This document shows positions 44,805 to 54,536 of a DNA stretch of 64,000 nucleotides, in pieces (the first letter of the stretch is position 1; every line of letters begins with the position of its first letter). Position numbers and translations under genes: made by a program. This stretch comes from Chitinophaga filiformis. Its GTDB lineage: Bacteria; Bacteroidota; Bacteroidia; Chitinophagales; Chitinophagaceae. Location: the NCBI RefSeq assembly GCF_021646545.1, contig NZ_JAKIRP010000001.1:1054001-1118000 (forward strand), written 5' to 3'. The notes under the pieces are model-generated. The model saw only the letters and a list, made by a program, of their open reading frames with translations. It did not search any database and was not told the origin of the DNA.

Positions 44805-44826
44805 TTCTTACTAGAAACACTGAAAG

Positions 44827-45918
44827 ATGATAGACCTGATTGCAGAAGCGATGGCTACAGCCAAAGCGGTGAAATTACGATATGTGAAGTCTGGTACTAC
44901 AGGGTATAGCCGGGAAAGAGTGAAAGACGGCTTTCAGTACCGTGATCAGCACGGCGAGATTATTACGGACGAAGAGGTCCTCTCCAGGATCCGGGGGCTG
45001 GTACTGCCTCCCGCCTGGGAAAACGTGTGGATCTGCCCATATGCTAATGGCCATTTACAGGCTACTGGTATTGATGCTTTGGGACGGAGGCAATACCGCT
45101 ACCACTCCACCTGGGCAAGGGTGCGCAATGAAACCAAGTACGACCGCCTGCTACATTTTGGGGAGAAACTACCGCAATTACGCAAGCATATCGCGGCTGC
45201 CCTGCGTAAGAAAACCCTTGATAAAGAAAAGGTTACAGCTATCGCGCTCAGCGTTATGCAGGAAACCCTTATCCGGGTAGGCAATGCTTCCTATGAAAAG
45301 TTATATGGCTCATACGGACTTACCACATTACAGGTGCAACACGTCAAAATAGACGGAAATACGGCCTTTTTTAAATTCAAGGGAAAGAAGGGCATCCTGC
45401 ACAAAATCACGCTAAAACACGCCCAATTAGCCAAATTGCTACAGAAGGTCAGGGATATCCCCGGACAGGAATTATTTCAATATTACGAGGGAGAGGAGCA
45501 TAAGAGCCTCGATTCCGGAGATATTAACGAATACCTGAAGCTGTGGACAGGAGAAGAGTATACCTGTAAAGATTTCAGAACATGGTCAGGTACCGTGAAT
45601 GCACTTAATCTGCTGGCTGATCTTACCCCGTTCAGCTCAGCAACAGAATGTAAACAGAACCTGGTGCATATTATCGACAGTGTGGCCGGAAAACTGGGTA
45701 ATACAAGGGCCGTCTGCAAGAAATACTATATCCATCCCAGGATTCTCGAAGCTTATGAACGGTGTGATCTGGAACCTTATCTGGAAGAATTACGCGCCGG
45801 AAGGAATAAAGCATCCACCGGAGGCCTTCATAACGATGAAAAAGTACTGCTGAAATTCATGAAATCACACTCACAGGAAAAGAAACCTGTTAAAATGAAA
45901 GCAGGGAGCAGGAATTAA
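44827..45918 (+). CDS. DNA topoisomerase IB
   Basis: Relaxes DNA by single-strand cleavage through a 3'-phosphotyrosyl intermediate. The 363-residue product resembles the compact poxvirus/bacterial type IB enzymes. The N-terminal DNA-clamp domain shows RIRGLVLPPAWENVWICP and GRRQYRYHSTWARVR. The catalytic domain shows VMQETLIRVGN (Arg), KFKGKKGI (Lys region), KDFRTWSGT (second Arg region) and the nucleophile Tyr301 in KKYYIHPRILEAY. It lies in a block with Ku and LigD. A terminator overlaps its 3' end (45898-45960). Confidence 0.95.
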   Translation: MIDLIAEAMATAKAVKLRYVKSGTTGYSRERVKDGFQYRDQHGEIITDEEVLSRIRGLVLPPAWENVWICPYANGHLQATGIDALGRRQYRYHSTWARVRNETKYDRLLHFGEKLPQLRKHIAAALRKKTLDKEKVTAIALSVMQETLIRVGNASYEKLYGSYGLTTLQVQHVKIDGNTAFFKFKGKKGILHKITLKHAQLAKLLQKVRDIPGQELFQYYEGEEHKSLDSGDINEYLKLWTGEEYTCKDFRTWSGTVNALNLLADLTPFSSATECKQNLVHIIDSVAGKLGNTRAVCKKYYIHPRILEAYERCDLEPYLEELRAGRNKASTGGLHNDEKVLLKFMKSHSQEKKPVKMKAGSRN

Positions 45919-45960
45919 GCTGATATCACCCTGTCGCTTAATCCTGGTCCCTGCTTTTTT
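45898..45960 (+). terminator. Terminator overlapping the topoisomerase IB 3' end
   Basis: AAAGCAGGGA pairs with TCCCTGCTTT, and inside this ATTAAGC pairs with GCTTAAT, forming a long interrupted stem. It ends in six Ts. The TopIB stop codon lies in the left arm. Confidence 0.75.
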
Positions 45961-45973
45961 AAAACGAGTTATA

Positions 45974-46321
45974 TTATGCGAAGATCAACTGATCTTCCCT
46001 GTCTTCTACTGGTATTTTCTGTAGAAATTCGTCAAATCCGGATTCCTCATGTGTACTATAGGCGCCATAAGCATCCAGTACATAGCCTATCTCACCGTCC
46101 TGATCTTCTATCAGATACAACACTGACATATCAGCCGGGTCAGATTCCCCCTCAAACCTGTACGTTTTAATGATCTTCAGTTCTTCCGGATTGTATATTT
46201 TTTGTTTTTCAACATTCTGCATTCTGCCATGGTCACTCATCTTTAATTCATGATCGAGGCCCTTGTCATGCAATTTTTGCATCACCCGGCTAAGGGTGGT
46301 CATTTCGCCTGGCTTTTCCAT
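45974..46321 (-). CDS. Small conserved hypothetical protein
   Basis: A 115-residue soluble protein. It begins METTLSRVMQKL-like (EKPGEMTTLSRVMQKLHDKG) and contains NPEELKIIKTYRFEGESDPAD, a block I recall from a family of small Bacteroidota proteins often mislabelled in databases as phosphoribosylpyrophosphate synthetase. It lacks any PRPP-binding motif, so that label should not be used. The second half (VLYLIEDQDGEIGYVLDAYG) suggests a small alpha/beta sandwich. It is divergent from the Ku gene. Function unknown. Confidence 0.75.
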   Translation of the reverse strand: MEKPGEMTTLSRVMQKLHDKGLDHELKMSDHGRMQNVEKQKIYNPEELKIIKTYRFEGESDPADMSVLYLIEDQDGEIGYVLDAYGAYSTHEESGFDEFLQKIPVEDREDQLIFA

Positions 46322-46416
46322 AAATAAAGGTTTTTGTTACAAAGCATAAAAATCCAAATCGCGTGCCATGGCATATAGTTTGGTTTTTATTCAACATCAC
46401 CCTTAAATTATTTTTT

Positions 46417-47226
46417 ATGAGAGCTGTTTGGTCAGGAACAATCGGTTTTGGGTTAGTGAATATACCCATCAAATTGTACAGCGCCGTGCAGGACAGCAGA
46501 CTGGACCTGGACATGCTGGATAGAAAGGATCACGCCCATATAAAGTTTAAACGTGTGAATGAAGACACAGGAAAAGAAGTGCCCTGGGAACAGATCGTGA
46601 AGGGATACCTGCTAAACGATGAATATGTTATCCTGGAAGACGAAGATTTTCAGGAGGCTGCTCCTGAAAAAAGCAAGATCATCACGATCGAGTCCTTTGT
46701 AGATCAGGCGGAGATAGACGATATCTATTTTGAAACACCGTACTACATAGAACCCGACAAAGCGGGCGTGAAAGCATACGAATTATTGCTGAAAACATTG
46801 CAGAAAACGGGTAAGGCCGGACTGGGGCGTTTTGTACTCAGAACGAGTGAACATCTCGTCATTATACGTCCCCGCGACAACTACCTGATGTTGCAACAAT
46901 TGAGGTTTGAACAGGAAATACGTTCGCCGGAAGAATTGTCTCTCCCTTCCGATAGCAAGATCAGCAAGAGAGAACTGGATATGGCGGTGCAACTCGTGGA
47001 AAGTTATACTACTGAATTTGACATCAGTCAATTTAGAGATACTTATCATGAAGAATTGCTCAAGATCATCAAAGCCAAAGCAAGTGGCAAACGCCGTACA
47101 GTGAAGAAAATGAAGATCGTACATACCAAGAGCACCGATCTGTTCGATCAGCTGAAAGCGAGTCTGGGGAATACCGGCGGGTCTGGCAGCAGCAGTAGCC
47201 GTAGTCATAAAAAACGTGCATCATGA
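46417..47226 (+). CDS. ku: Non-homologous end-joining protein Ku
   Basis: Homodimeric ring that binds double-strand DNA ends and recruits LigD. The 269-residue product has the family's N-terminal block AVWSGTIGFGLVNIPIKLYSA, followed by MLDRKDHAHIKFKRVNEDTGKEVPWEQIVKGY, EDFQEAAPEKSKIITIESFV, and YYIEPDKAGVKAYELLLKTL. The C-terminal tail is basic and Ser-rich (SGSSSSRSHKKRAS). ATG at 46417 is chosen over the frame's first ATG (46363) because it starts exactly at the conserved MRAVWSG. Its last 4 nt overlap the ligD start (ATGA), so translation is coupled. Confidence 0.97.
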   Translation: MRAVWSGTIGFGLVNIPIKLYSAVQDSRLDLDMLDRKDHAHIKFKRVNEDTGKEVPWEQIVKGYLLNDEYVILEDEDFQEAAPEKSKIITIESFVDQAEIDDIYFETPYYIEPDKAGVKAYELLLKTLQKTGKAGLGRFVLRTSEHLVIIRPRDNYLMLQQLRFEQEIRSPEELSLPSDSKISKRELDMAVQLVESYTTEFDISQFRDTYHEELLKIIKAKASGKRRTVKKMKIVHTKSTDLFDQLKASLGNTGGSGSSSSRSHKKRAS

Positions 47227-49763
47227 GTCTGAGAACATACGATGAGAAGCGCAATTTTAACGTCACTTCCGAGCCTAAAGGCGCGAAGAAGAAGAGTGCA
47301 GGTAAACAACACATCTTCGTGATACAGCGGCATCATGCCTCCCGTTTACACTACGACTTCCGACTGGAAGTAGATGGTGTATTAAAAAGCTGGGCTGTAC
47401 CGAAAGGCCCTTCCATGAACCCGTCTGACAAACGACTGGCCATGCAGGTGGAAGACCACCCTTATGACTATAAAGACTTTGAAGGTGTCATCCCGGAAGG
47501 GAATTATGGCGCAGGCTTCGTCTACGTATGGGACAAAGGGAACTATGAACTGCTGCATGAAGAGGGTAAAGATTTTGATAAAGAAGCGAACAAAGAAATC
47601 CGGGAAGGTAACCTGAAAATACGCCTGAAAGGTAAGAAAGTGAAAGGTGAGTTTGCCCTCGTGAAAATGAAAAACTCGGATGACAATGCCTGGTTACTGC
47701 TAAAACATAAAGACGATTATGCGGTGAAGTCAGCTTACGACAGTGAAAACTTTACGCCGCAACGTATCAAGGACAGAGGTGTGAAAGAGAAAGAGAAGAT
47801 GAAGGGTACTAAAAAAAAAGTAGCACCGGCAAAAGCAAAAGCAGCATCCGCTAAGAAGGAGCTGTTTACGCCCATGATGGCGACTTTGGTAGATAAGCCG
47901 TTTAGCAGGGAAGGTTGGCTGTTTGAAACTAAATGGGACGGTTACAGGGCAATAGCCGACGTGCGGAAAGGAAAAGTAGAGTTGTATTCAAGAAATCATT
48001 TGTCTTTTAATAAAGACTATCCGAAAGTAGTGAAAGCACTGGAAGGCTTGAAGCATGATGTAGTGCTGGATGGGGAAGTAGTGATCCTGAAAAAAGACGG
48101 CACCTCAGATTTTCAGGCGTTGCAGAACTATAAGAATGATGCCTCCGGCAACCTGGTGTATGTGGCGTTCGACATGTTGCAGTTGGATGGGCAGGACCTG
48201 CAGGCATTGCCACTTATTCAGCGAAAGGAACTGTTGAAAGATGTCGTCGCACAGCTGGGTAGCAAAACAGTGATCTACTCTGAACATGTACTGGACGATA
48301 GTGAAAAGCTGTATAAAACGGCCCAGCAGAAAGGTTGGGAGGGCATCATTGCCAAAGAAGCAGAGAGTCTCTACGCTGAAGGCCGCAGATCTATGTCCTG
48401 GCTGAAGATCAAGATTGTGGATGAACAGGAAGCTATCATCTGCGGGTATACGGATCCGCAGGGAAGCAGGAAGAAAATAGGATCGCTGGTGCTGGGTATC
48501 TACGATGATAATAATGAATTGAAATATGTCGGTAACTGTGGCGGCGGATTGAATGGAGCGCTTATCAACGAGCTGTATGATAAGATGCAGCCTTACCGGC
48601 AAAAGACCTCTCCGTTGAAGGAGAAGGTAAAAACGAATACACCTGTCACCTGGGTGAAACCCGAGCTGGTATGTCAGGTGAAATTCTCCTCCTGGACCAG
48701 CGACAGGCATCTGCGTCAGCCAATATTCATGGGATTGAGGAAGGACAAGACAGCAAAAGAAGTCCATAAGGAAACTGCAAAACCTACAAAGATGGCCACA
48801 AAAAAAGCCGCAGCACATGCTGCTCCAGCCGCTGCGCGTTCGCATGAAAAGGAACGTGTGGTAACCCTGAATGGTAAAAAGGTGACGTTGACCAACCAGC
48901 AGAAAGTATACTGGCCGGACGAAAAGATCACAAAAGGGACACTGCTGGATTATTATATGGAGATGGCCGACTATGTATTGCCTTTCCTGAAAGACCGCCC
49001 ACTAAGCTTGCACCGTTTCCCCAATGGCATTAATGACCCTGGTTTCTATCAGAAGGATATTGATACAGAATCGGCTCCGGACTGGCTGAAAACGGTACAA
49101 CTACATGCTGCTTCTGCCTCCCGTGATGTGGATTACCTCGTTTGCAACAACGCCGCCACGCTGGCGTATATGGTCAATCTTGGATGTATCGAGATCAATC
49201 CCTGGCTGTCACGGGTGAAAAACCTGGACAACCCGGATTACCTGGTACTGGACCTCGATCCTGAGAATATTGCCTTTAAACATGTGGTAGAAACTGCACA
49301 GGCTATCAAGGCCTTGCTGGACCAACTCGGGCTGACGGCATTTTGTAAAACTTCCGGCGCTTCAGGACTGCACATTTATGTGCCTACTGGCGCTAAATAT
49401 AATTATGAAACCTGCCGCCTGTTCGCCGAATACGTGGCGAAACAGGTGCAGCAGGAGTTACCAGCTATTACAAGTGTGATCCGCAATAAATCGAAACGAA
49501 ATAAAAAAGTGTATATAGACTATATGCAGAACAGCCGTGGACAGACCATCGCTTCTCCTTATTCCGTACGTCCTAAGCCGGGAGCTACTGTTTCCGCACC
49601 TTTGAACTGGGATGAGCTGACCGATGATCTTGCCATTGCCGATTTTAATATTGGGAACATGGCAGACAGGATCAGGGATGTAGGTGATCTTTGGAAAGAT
49701 ATAGATAAAACAAAGAATGATCTGCGTAAAGTGATCCAGCATATTGAATCTACAGCACAATGA
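47223..49763 (+). CDS. ligD: Multifunctional DNA ligase D
   Basis: End-joining enzyme of 846 residues. Domain order is phosphoesterase, ligase, polymerase. The phosphoesterase domain (about 30-155) shows FVIQRHHASRLHYDFRLE and VIPEGNYGAG. The ATP-dependent ligase domain (about 215-525) has the adenylated Lys237 in FETKWDGYRA, DGEVVIL, WEGIIAKEAES and SWLKIK. The primase-polymerase domain (about 560-840) has VLDLDPENI (catalytic Asp pair), TSGASGLHIYVP and the VRPKPGATVSAPLNWDEL region. Lys/Ala-rich linkers separate the domains (about 195-212 and 530-550). It is coupled to Ku by a 4-nt overlap. Confidence 0.97.
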   Translation: MSLRTYDEKRNFNVTSEPKGAKKKSAGKQHIFVIQRHHASRLHYDFRLEVDGVLKSWAVPKGPSMNPSDKRLAMQVEDHPYDYKDFEGVIPEGNYGAGFVYVWDKGNYELLHEEGKDFDKEANKEIREGNLKIRLKGKKVKGEFALVKMKNSDDNAWLLLKHKDDYAVKSAYDSENFTPQRIKDRGVKEKEKMKGTKKKVAPAKAKAASAKKELFTPMMATLVDKPFSREGWLFETKWDGYRAIADVRKGKVELYSRNHLSFNKDYPKVVKALEGLKHDVVLDGEVVILKKDGTSDFQALQNYKNDASGNLVYVAFDMLQLDGQDLQALPLIQRKELLKDVVAQLGSKTVIYSEHVLDDSEKLYKTAQQKGWEGIIAKEAESLYAEGRRSMSWLKIKIVDEQEAIICGYTDPQGSRKKIGSLVLGIYDDNNELKYVGNCGGGLNGALINELYDKMQPYRQKTSPLKEKVKTNTPVTWVKPELVCQVKFSSWTSDRHLRQPIFMGLRKDKTAKEVHKETAKPTKMATKKAAAHAAPAAARSHEKERVVTLNGKKVTLTNQQKVYWPDEKITKGTLLDYYMEMADYVLPFLKDRPLSLHRFPNGINDPGFYQKDIDTESAPDWLKTVQLHAASASRDVDYLVCNNAATLAYMVNLGCIEINPWLSRVKNLDNPDYLVLDLDPENIAFKHVVETAQAIKALLDQLGLTAFCKTSGASGLHIYVPTGAKYNYETCRLFAEYVAKQVQQELPAITSVIRNKSKRNKKVYIDYMQNSRGQTIASPYSVRPKPGATVSAPLNWDELTDDLAIADFNIGNMADRIRDVGDLWKDIDKTKNDLRKVIQHIESTAQ

Positions 49764-49789
49764 TTTTTTCACCTTAAAACGGAACCGTT

Positions 49790-50227
49790 ATGCAAACAGC
49801 AAATCATCGCCATCATGTCAATCTTGCTCCTGTTTATGGGATCATTATAGCAGTTGTGTCCCTTATCTTCACTGTTATATTTTATTTCACTAATATGGCG
49901 GGCGCTTTATGGACGGGGTACTTCGGAAATCTGCTGATGTTCCTGGGGGTGTTGTTCTCCGTTATTCACTATAACAGCCAGCATCATGAAAAGACCTCTG
50001 CCATGGCATTATTCGCTATGGGATTTAGAACTACGATATGGGCCGTGTTTATTGTTACATTGTTTACGATAGCCCTGCACTTCATCTCAGGTGCACAGAC
50101 GGAAGATAATTTCTGGATCTACCTGTTCGGTAACGTGTTTTTCACCAATGGTATTCTTGGCTTGCTGGCAGCAGGTCTGGCTGCAATGGTGTTCAAAAGG
50201 AATCAGACAACGACCAAGCCTAAATAA
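49790..50227 (+). CDS. Small four-helix membrane protein (DUF4199-like)
   Basis: A 145-residue membrane protein with four predicted transmembrane helices (about 12-33, 40-60, 74-95, 112-135). The order and size match DUF4199-type proteins of Bacteroidota. The short His-rich N-terminus (ANHRHHVNLAPVYG) and the basic C-terminus are in line with a small membrane protein of unknown role. It lies 26 nt after ligD and may be cotranscribed, though no functional link is evident. Its end is 4 nt from the convergent chromate transporter gene. Confidence 0.75.
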   Translation: MQTANHRHHVNLAPVYGIIIAVVSLIFTVIFYFTNMAGALWTGYFGNLLMFLGVLFSVIHYNSQHHEKTSAMALFAMGFRTTIWAVFIVTLFTIALHFISGAQTEDNFWIYLFGNVFFTNGILGLLAAGLAAMVFKRNQTTTKPK

Positions 50228-50231
50228 AGCC

Positions 50232-51497
50232 TTACATCAGCCAACCCAGTAGCAGGCAGGCCAATACTATAAATGGGGACGGTATACGTGATGCAGTGAG
50301 AATAACTAAGGTAGCAATGGTAATTGCAACGTTGTACCAGGTAAGTGGGATAGCCAGGAACAATATGATCGTGGCTGCCCACATGATCCCCACTACGGTG
50401 GCATTGATACCTTCCAATGCCCGGTAGATGACAACGTATTTCTTCAGGTTATGCCAGATAGGAAAGAAGAATAAAACCAGCAGCAGGCTGGGTAGAAAGA
50501 TGGCAATAGGCGCCAGCATGCATCCCAGCAACTGATAACCCGGCCCAAGGCTGCGCATTACCATGCCGCCTACATATGCAGTAATAGAAAAAGTAGGGCC
50601 GGGTAAAGCCCGCATGATACCGGCTCCGGTCAGCAGCTCTTCCGCATTCATAAAGCGGGTGTTGGAGCGTGATACATACTGTTCCAGCATCATCGCTATC
50701 AGGATGTCCCCACCGCCAAACACCAGGCTACCGAAACGGTAGAAGTTCTCAAACAGGTTGAACGGACGGCGCGTGATCCAGTCATGTGTACGCGCCAGCT
50801 CGGAAAAGAAACCCGCCAGTATGAACAGCAGGGCAAACAGCCAGATGTTCGTCCACTGTATCTTTTTAGGCTTGTCTTTAATGTCAGGAATACGCTTATT
50901 ACTGAAATTGGATACGATCCCACCCAGGATGATTAACGCGGGAAAGGTCCAGGGAGATTTGAAAAAGTATGCTGTGAGCAGGGAAACCGCCATAATGACG
51001 GCAGTAGCCAGGCTGCGGATGCTGATCTTAAACGCCCGCAGGCTGCCATATATCAGAAAACCAACAGCCATTGGCTGTACGTACTTAAAGATATCTACGT
51101 TCAGGGCTTTCTGGTCAAAATATTGCAACAGGAAACTGAGCGATCCCATTAACAGGCAGGCAGGAGCTATCCATATCAGGAGTGTGGCTACAGCCAGCGT
51201 TACGCCGCCCCGTTTGTAACCAATGAGTGTCAGCGTCTGTGAGGAAGACGCACCTGGTAAGAGCTGGCAGAATGCGTTGTACTCCATCAGCTCCTGCTCG
51301 GTTACATCCCTTCTCTGGTGTACGAACGTTTTCAACATCATAGCCAGGTGACCCTGGGGTCCCCCGTACGCAGTGATGCTGTGCATAAAAACAGCCCGTA
51401 AGAAAGGAATGTGACGCAGAAACACTTTTTGGCAATTAATCGGCTGCCCGAATTTCAATAATTTCCTGACAATATCAAACAGGAAAACGACAAACAA
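50232..51497 (-). CDS. chrA: Chromate transporter (ChrA family)
   Basis: Inner-membrane protein of 421 residues with the duplicated CHR domain typical of long-chain ChrA. Half one shows [20 protein letters not shown] and [23 protein letters not shown]. Half two shows [19 protein letters not shown] and [20 protein letters not shown]. Both carry the family's G-G and LPGP-type motifs, with about ten to twelve hydrophobic segments. Characterised ChrA proteins export chromate; many homologues are untested. The N-terminus is longer than usual, and an internal ATG before HSITAYGG is possible but would remove conserved sequence. Confidence 0.9.
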   Translation of the reverse strand: MFVVFLFDIVRKLLKFGQPINCQKVFLRHIPFLRAVFMHSITAYGGPQGHLAMMLKTFVHQRRDVTEQELMEYNAFCQLLPGASSSQTLTLIGYKRGGVTLAVATLLIWIAPACLLMGSLSFLLQYFDQKALNVDIFKYVQPMAVGFLIYGSLRAFKISIRSLATAVIMAVSLLTAYFFKSPWTFPALIILGGIVSNFSNKRIPDIKDKPKKIQWTNIWLFALLFILAGFFSELARTHDWITRRPFNLFENFYRFGSLVFGGGDILIAMMLEQYVSRSNTRFMNAEELLTGAGIMRALPGPTFSITAYVGGMVMRSLGPGYQLLGCMLAPIAIFLPSLLLVLFFFPIWHNLKKYVVIYRALEGINATVVGIMWAATIILFLAIPLTWYNVAITIATLVILTASRIPSPFIVLACLLLGWLM

Positions 51498-51640
51498 TTG
51501 ATTTTCTTTTGTTAAGTGAGAAGCGTACAGGCATAATCCTTGTTGTATATAAACTATACTTTCAGGTCAATCCATATTCCCACCCTAGTATGATAACCTT
51601 TAAGCGGTTGGTATTGAATGGTTTAATAATAAAGTAGTTT

Positions 51641-52681
51641 ATGAGAAAACTCCTCATTCTCCTATGCATAACGATTTCAGTCAGCGCACATGCACAATTG
51701 TCATATTACAACAGCGACGCTTATTGGGGCAATTTTAGCCTGCAGACCACTTGTGTCAGGCCGGCCGTGACGGATACCTGCCTGGTATTCGTTACTAACA
51801 GGCACCTGTACAAGGATAGTCTGCGTTTTGTGGATGAATTTGTGGATACGGCAGGGTTGAAATACTTCGTCCTGCAAAAACAGGCCGGTAAATGGAACGT
51901 CATCCAGGTGCAGACTCTGACAGATGCAATGCGGCTGATGCCGGAGAAGCGCGATATAGTCGTATATGCGGAAGGGATGGGGAAGATCTTTACTACCAAC
52001 GTGGAACGGGCATTATTAATGCGTTCGCAGTATAATGTGAATGTAGTCATGTTTGATTATGCCAGCATCAACACGACCTACAAGCCCTCGAGGAACTTTA
52101 AGTTTGCCCGTAGCAATGCGAGGTTATCAGCGGCCCATTACTTCCGGCTACTGCAGCTCATACAGCAGGCCCGCCGGGAAAAAGAAGACTGGGCAGAGCA
52201 TATAAAAGTTTCTACATTCTGTCATAGTATGGGAAACATCATTTTCATGGAAATGATGAAACACCAGCCTTATGATCAGTTGAATGCGGAGCCGTTCATT
52301 GACAATGTTATACTGAATGCGGCATGCGTACCTTCAAAAGGCCATAAGGAATGGGTAGAGCGCATCCGCTTTGCGAATAAGATCTATATTCATTACAACC
52401 GGTCAGACTGGCAGCTGAAGGGGGCTCACCTGCTTACCATGACGCCTCAGCTGGGAGAAAAGCTGAAACGTCCGTTGGCGAACAATGCGAGTTACGTCAA
52501 CTTTCACGACCAGGTAGGCCGGCAGCACAGTTATTTTCTGAACTTCCCACAGAACGATTACCGGATGACGCAGGAGATGAAGGACTATTTTGTACAATTG
52601 TTCAGTGGCAATACGGCAGTGCTGGAAGTGGAAAAGACCTTGGCCAAAAAGCAATTGGGGGCGCAGGAAAGTGTCAATTAG
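51641..52681 (+). CDS. Secreted alpha/beta-hydrolase (DUF900-like)
   Basis: A 346-residue protein with a Sec signal peptide (MRKLLILLCITISVSAHAQ). The core is an alpha/beta-hydrolase: a strand with DIVVYAEGMGKIF, then VVMFDYASINTTYKPSRNF, the nucleophile elbow STFCHSMGN (Ser in HSMG, a GxSxG variant), and the C-terminal YVNFHDQVGRQHSYF carrying the likely catalytic His. The order resembles DUF900 esterase/lipase-like proteins. Substrate unknown. It is monocistronic and ends at a hairpin terminator at 52711-52748. Confidence 0.8.
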   Translation: MRKLLILLCITISVSAHAQLSYYNSDAYWGNFSLQTTCVRPAVTDTCLVFVTNRHLYKDSLRFVDEFVDTAGLKYFVLQKQAGKWNVIQVQTLTDAMRLMPEKRDIVVYAEGMGKIFTTNVERALLMRSQYNVNVVMFDYASINTTYKPSRNFKFARSNARLSAAHYFRLLQLIQQARREKEDWAEHIKVSTFCHSMGNIIFMEMMKHQPYDQLNAEPFIDNVILNAACVPSKGHKEWVERIRFANKIYIHYNRSDWQLKGAHLLTMTPQLGEKLKRPLANNASYVNFHDQVGRQHSYFLNFPQNDYRMTQEMKDYFVQLFSGNTAVLEVEKTLAKKQLGAQESVN

Positions 52682-52710
52682 AAAATATTCGTGTATATGA
52701 CTATAAACAA

Positions 52711-52748
52711 GGCTGAAAAGCAGACGATCTGTCTTTCAGCCCTGTTTT
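52711..52748 (+). terminator. Terminator after the hydrolase gene
   Basis: GGCTGAAAAGCAGA (52711-52724) pairs with TCTGTCTTTCAGCC (52728-52741), with two central mismatches, and is followed by a run of six Ts after CCTG. It lies between convergent genes. Confidence 0.7.
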
Positions 52749-52763
52749 TTCTATGAGCAGCCG

Positions 52764-53720
52764 TTATTTCTTCAGGCCGATTTCTCTCAATCTTTCATCC
52801 AGGTATTCACCGGCGGTGATGGGTTCATAAGCCAGCGGATTTTCATCCGTTACACAGCTCTCCAGTGCGTTCAGTGGCATCTCTGATTTGGGATGAAGGA
52901 AGAACGGAATGGAGAAACGGCTCGTATGCCACATATCGCGGGGTGGGTTTACTACGCGGTGTGTGGTTGATTTCAGGCGATTGTTTGTCAGTCTTTGCAG
53001 CATATCGCCTACATTCACCACGATCTGCTCCGGCAGTGATGTGACAGGCACCCAGTTATCCTGTTTGTCCAGTATCTGCAAACCATCAGCAGAAGCGCCT
53101 ACCAGCAGGGTAATGAGGTTGATGTCCTCATGCTGCTCTGCACGGATGGCAGAAGCAGGTTCCTGCGTAATAGGAGGGTAGTGGATGGCCCTCAGTATGG
53201 AATTGCCATTGTGTATATATTCGTCAAAGTAATGCTCATCCAGTCCCAGGTAGATCGCGATCGCCTGTAGCAGTGCTTTACCAGATTTTTCGAAAGCACG
53301 GTATGCATCGAAAAAGGTGGGCGAAAAAGCAGGGATCTCCTTTACCGCTACATTTGGCGGATATTCGTTACTGATCGGATCATCATCTTCCACAGTTTGT
53401 CCAAACTGGAAGAATTCCTTCAGATCTGGCGCTTCATATCCTTTGGCATGTTCCTTACCGAAAGAGGTATAACCGCGCTGGCCGGCCAGTTCGGGGATCT
53501 CGTAAGATCGCTTGGTCTCTGCCGGTAATGTGAAGAACAGCTGTACGTATTTGTACAGTTTTGCAATGAGCTCGTCGGAGATGCCGTGATTTTTTACCGC
53601 TACAAAACCTACTTCTTCGTAAGCTTTACCAAGCTGCTCCACGAAAGCGGCTTTACTGGCAGCATCGCCCGAAGTAAAGGCGGCGAGGTCCACAACTGGA
53701 ATGGATTGAGTTAGTGCCAT
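52764..53720 (-). CDS. 2-oxoglutarate/Fe(II) oxygenase, isopenicillin-N-synthase-like
   Basis: A 318-residue cytosolic dioxygenase. The N-terminal DIOX_N region shows IPVVDLAAFTSG and GFVAVKNHGIS. The 2OG-Fe(II) core has the metal triad in EQHEDINLITLL (His, Asp) and TTHRVVNPP (His), and the 2-oxoglutarate-binding Arg in TSRFSIPFF (RxS). These fit the IPNS-like oxygenase superfamily. The substrate cannot be read from the sequence; no penicillin-type gene cluster is present. It stands alone on the - strand, 29 nt downstream of the ExbD gene. Confidence 0.9.
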   Translation of the reverse strand: MALTQSIPVVDLAAFTSGDAASKAAFVEQLGKAYEEVGFVAVKNHGISDELIAKLYKYVQLFFTLPAETKRSYEIPELAGQRGYTSFGKEHAKGYEAPDLKEFFQFGQTVEDDDPISNEYPPNVAVKEIPAFSPTFFDAYRAFEKSGKALLQAIAIYLGLDEHYFDEYIHNGNSILRAIHYPPITQEPASAIRAEQHEDINLITLLVGASADGLQILDKQDNWVPVTSLPEQIVVNVGDMLQRLTNNRLKSTTHRVVNPPRDMWHTSRFSIPFFLHPKSEMPLNALESCVTDENPLAYEPITAGEYLDERLREIGLKK

Positions 53721-53749
53721 AGTAATGAGTTTTACATTACTAAGTTAAC

Positions 53750-54280
53750 TTATTTTAAGTAAGCTACATCTTCCGGCGTAATGTCTACCATCGCATATCT
53801 TTCCACATGATTGATCAGCATCTCATCCATAATGTCCACCACGTTCTTATAATTGGCAGATTTATCTGCTTTGATGAGTACCATCAGGCCGTCTTCCTTA
53901 TGTTGTTTGATGACCCGCTCACGTTTGTCTATAATGACATCCCGTATGCCATGGTTATTGGCAAAAGAAGAAGCCTTTACTACCGGAGGATGGAGGGGAT
54001 CATTACCGATGCCTTCATAGTACCTAACGCTGTTGTTGGCCCCGAGCAAAATGGTGAGGGATTTGCTTTCCGCCAGTGCTTGTGGATGTTCCTTATCATC
54101 TGCGGGCATCTTCAGGTCCATCGTCTGAGGTTGTGTCAGCACAGTAGTAAGCATGAAAAAAGTGATGAGCAGAAAGCCCAGGTCTACCATAGGTGTCATG
54201 TCTACACGTGTACTTAATTTCCTTGAACGGGTTCCTCTTTTGTGGCCGCGATCGGAGCTGCCGGTATTTATTTCAGCCAT
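53750..54280 (-). CDS. ExbD/TolR-family biopolymer transport protein
   Basis: A 176-residue inner-membrane protein. A basic N-terminus (GHKRGTRSRKLSTRVDMTPMVD) leads into a single transmembrane helix (LGFLLITFFMLTTVL) with the proton-conducting Asp in MVDLGF. The periplasmic domain ends with IMDEMLINHVERYAMVDITP. ATG at 54280 was chosen, not the frame's first ATG at 54469, because it gives the family's standard N-terminus. ExbD works with ExbB and TonB to energise SusC-like receptors; no exbB or tonB is nearby, so partners are elsewhere. Confidence 0.92.
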   Translation of the reverse strand: MAEINTGSSDRGHKRGTRSRKLSTRVDMTPMVDLGFLLITFFMLTTVLTQPQTMDLKMPADDKEHPQALAESKSLTILLGANNSVRYYEGIGNDPLHPPVVKASSFANNHGIRDVIIDKRERVIKQHKEDGLMVLIKADKSANYKNVVDIMDEMLINHVERYAMVDITPEDVAYLK

Positions 54281-54476
54281 AGTGAATAGGTTTAGAGTGT
54301 ATAAGAATAAATGACTGAAAGCGCTTTCAGGGATATAGATGCGGGGGCGGGTAAATTCCATAAAACAATCCAGATGATGTATAAGGTAATCATTCACCGC
54401 CATCATCATAACGTGATCAATCGCGGCAATCGGCTCCATAGTTGCCGTGTGTCTGATAACAATGTTCATTAAGCAA

Positions 54477-54506
54477 AAACGCCGTCCCTGATCAGGAACG
54501 GCGTTT
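54477..54506 (-). terminator. Terminator after asnS
   Basis: A near-perfect 30-nt palindrome (AAACGCCGT... with CTGATCAG at its centre). In the - strand RNA every position pairs, allowing one G-U. It lies 30 nt past the asnS stop and ends in TTT. Confidence 0.7.
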
Positions 54507-54536
54507 CATATCTTACTCAATGAATTCCAAATTTAT

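Noticed and set aside
45974..46321. Labelling the small protein as a phosphoribosylpyrophosphate synthetase, as I recall being done for relatives.
   Set aside because: At 115 residues it lacks the PRPP-binding loop and any synthetase domain.
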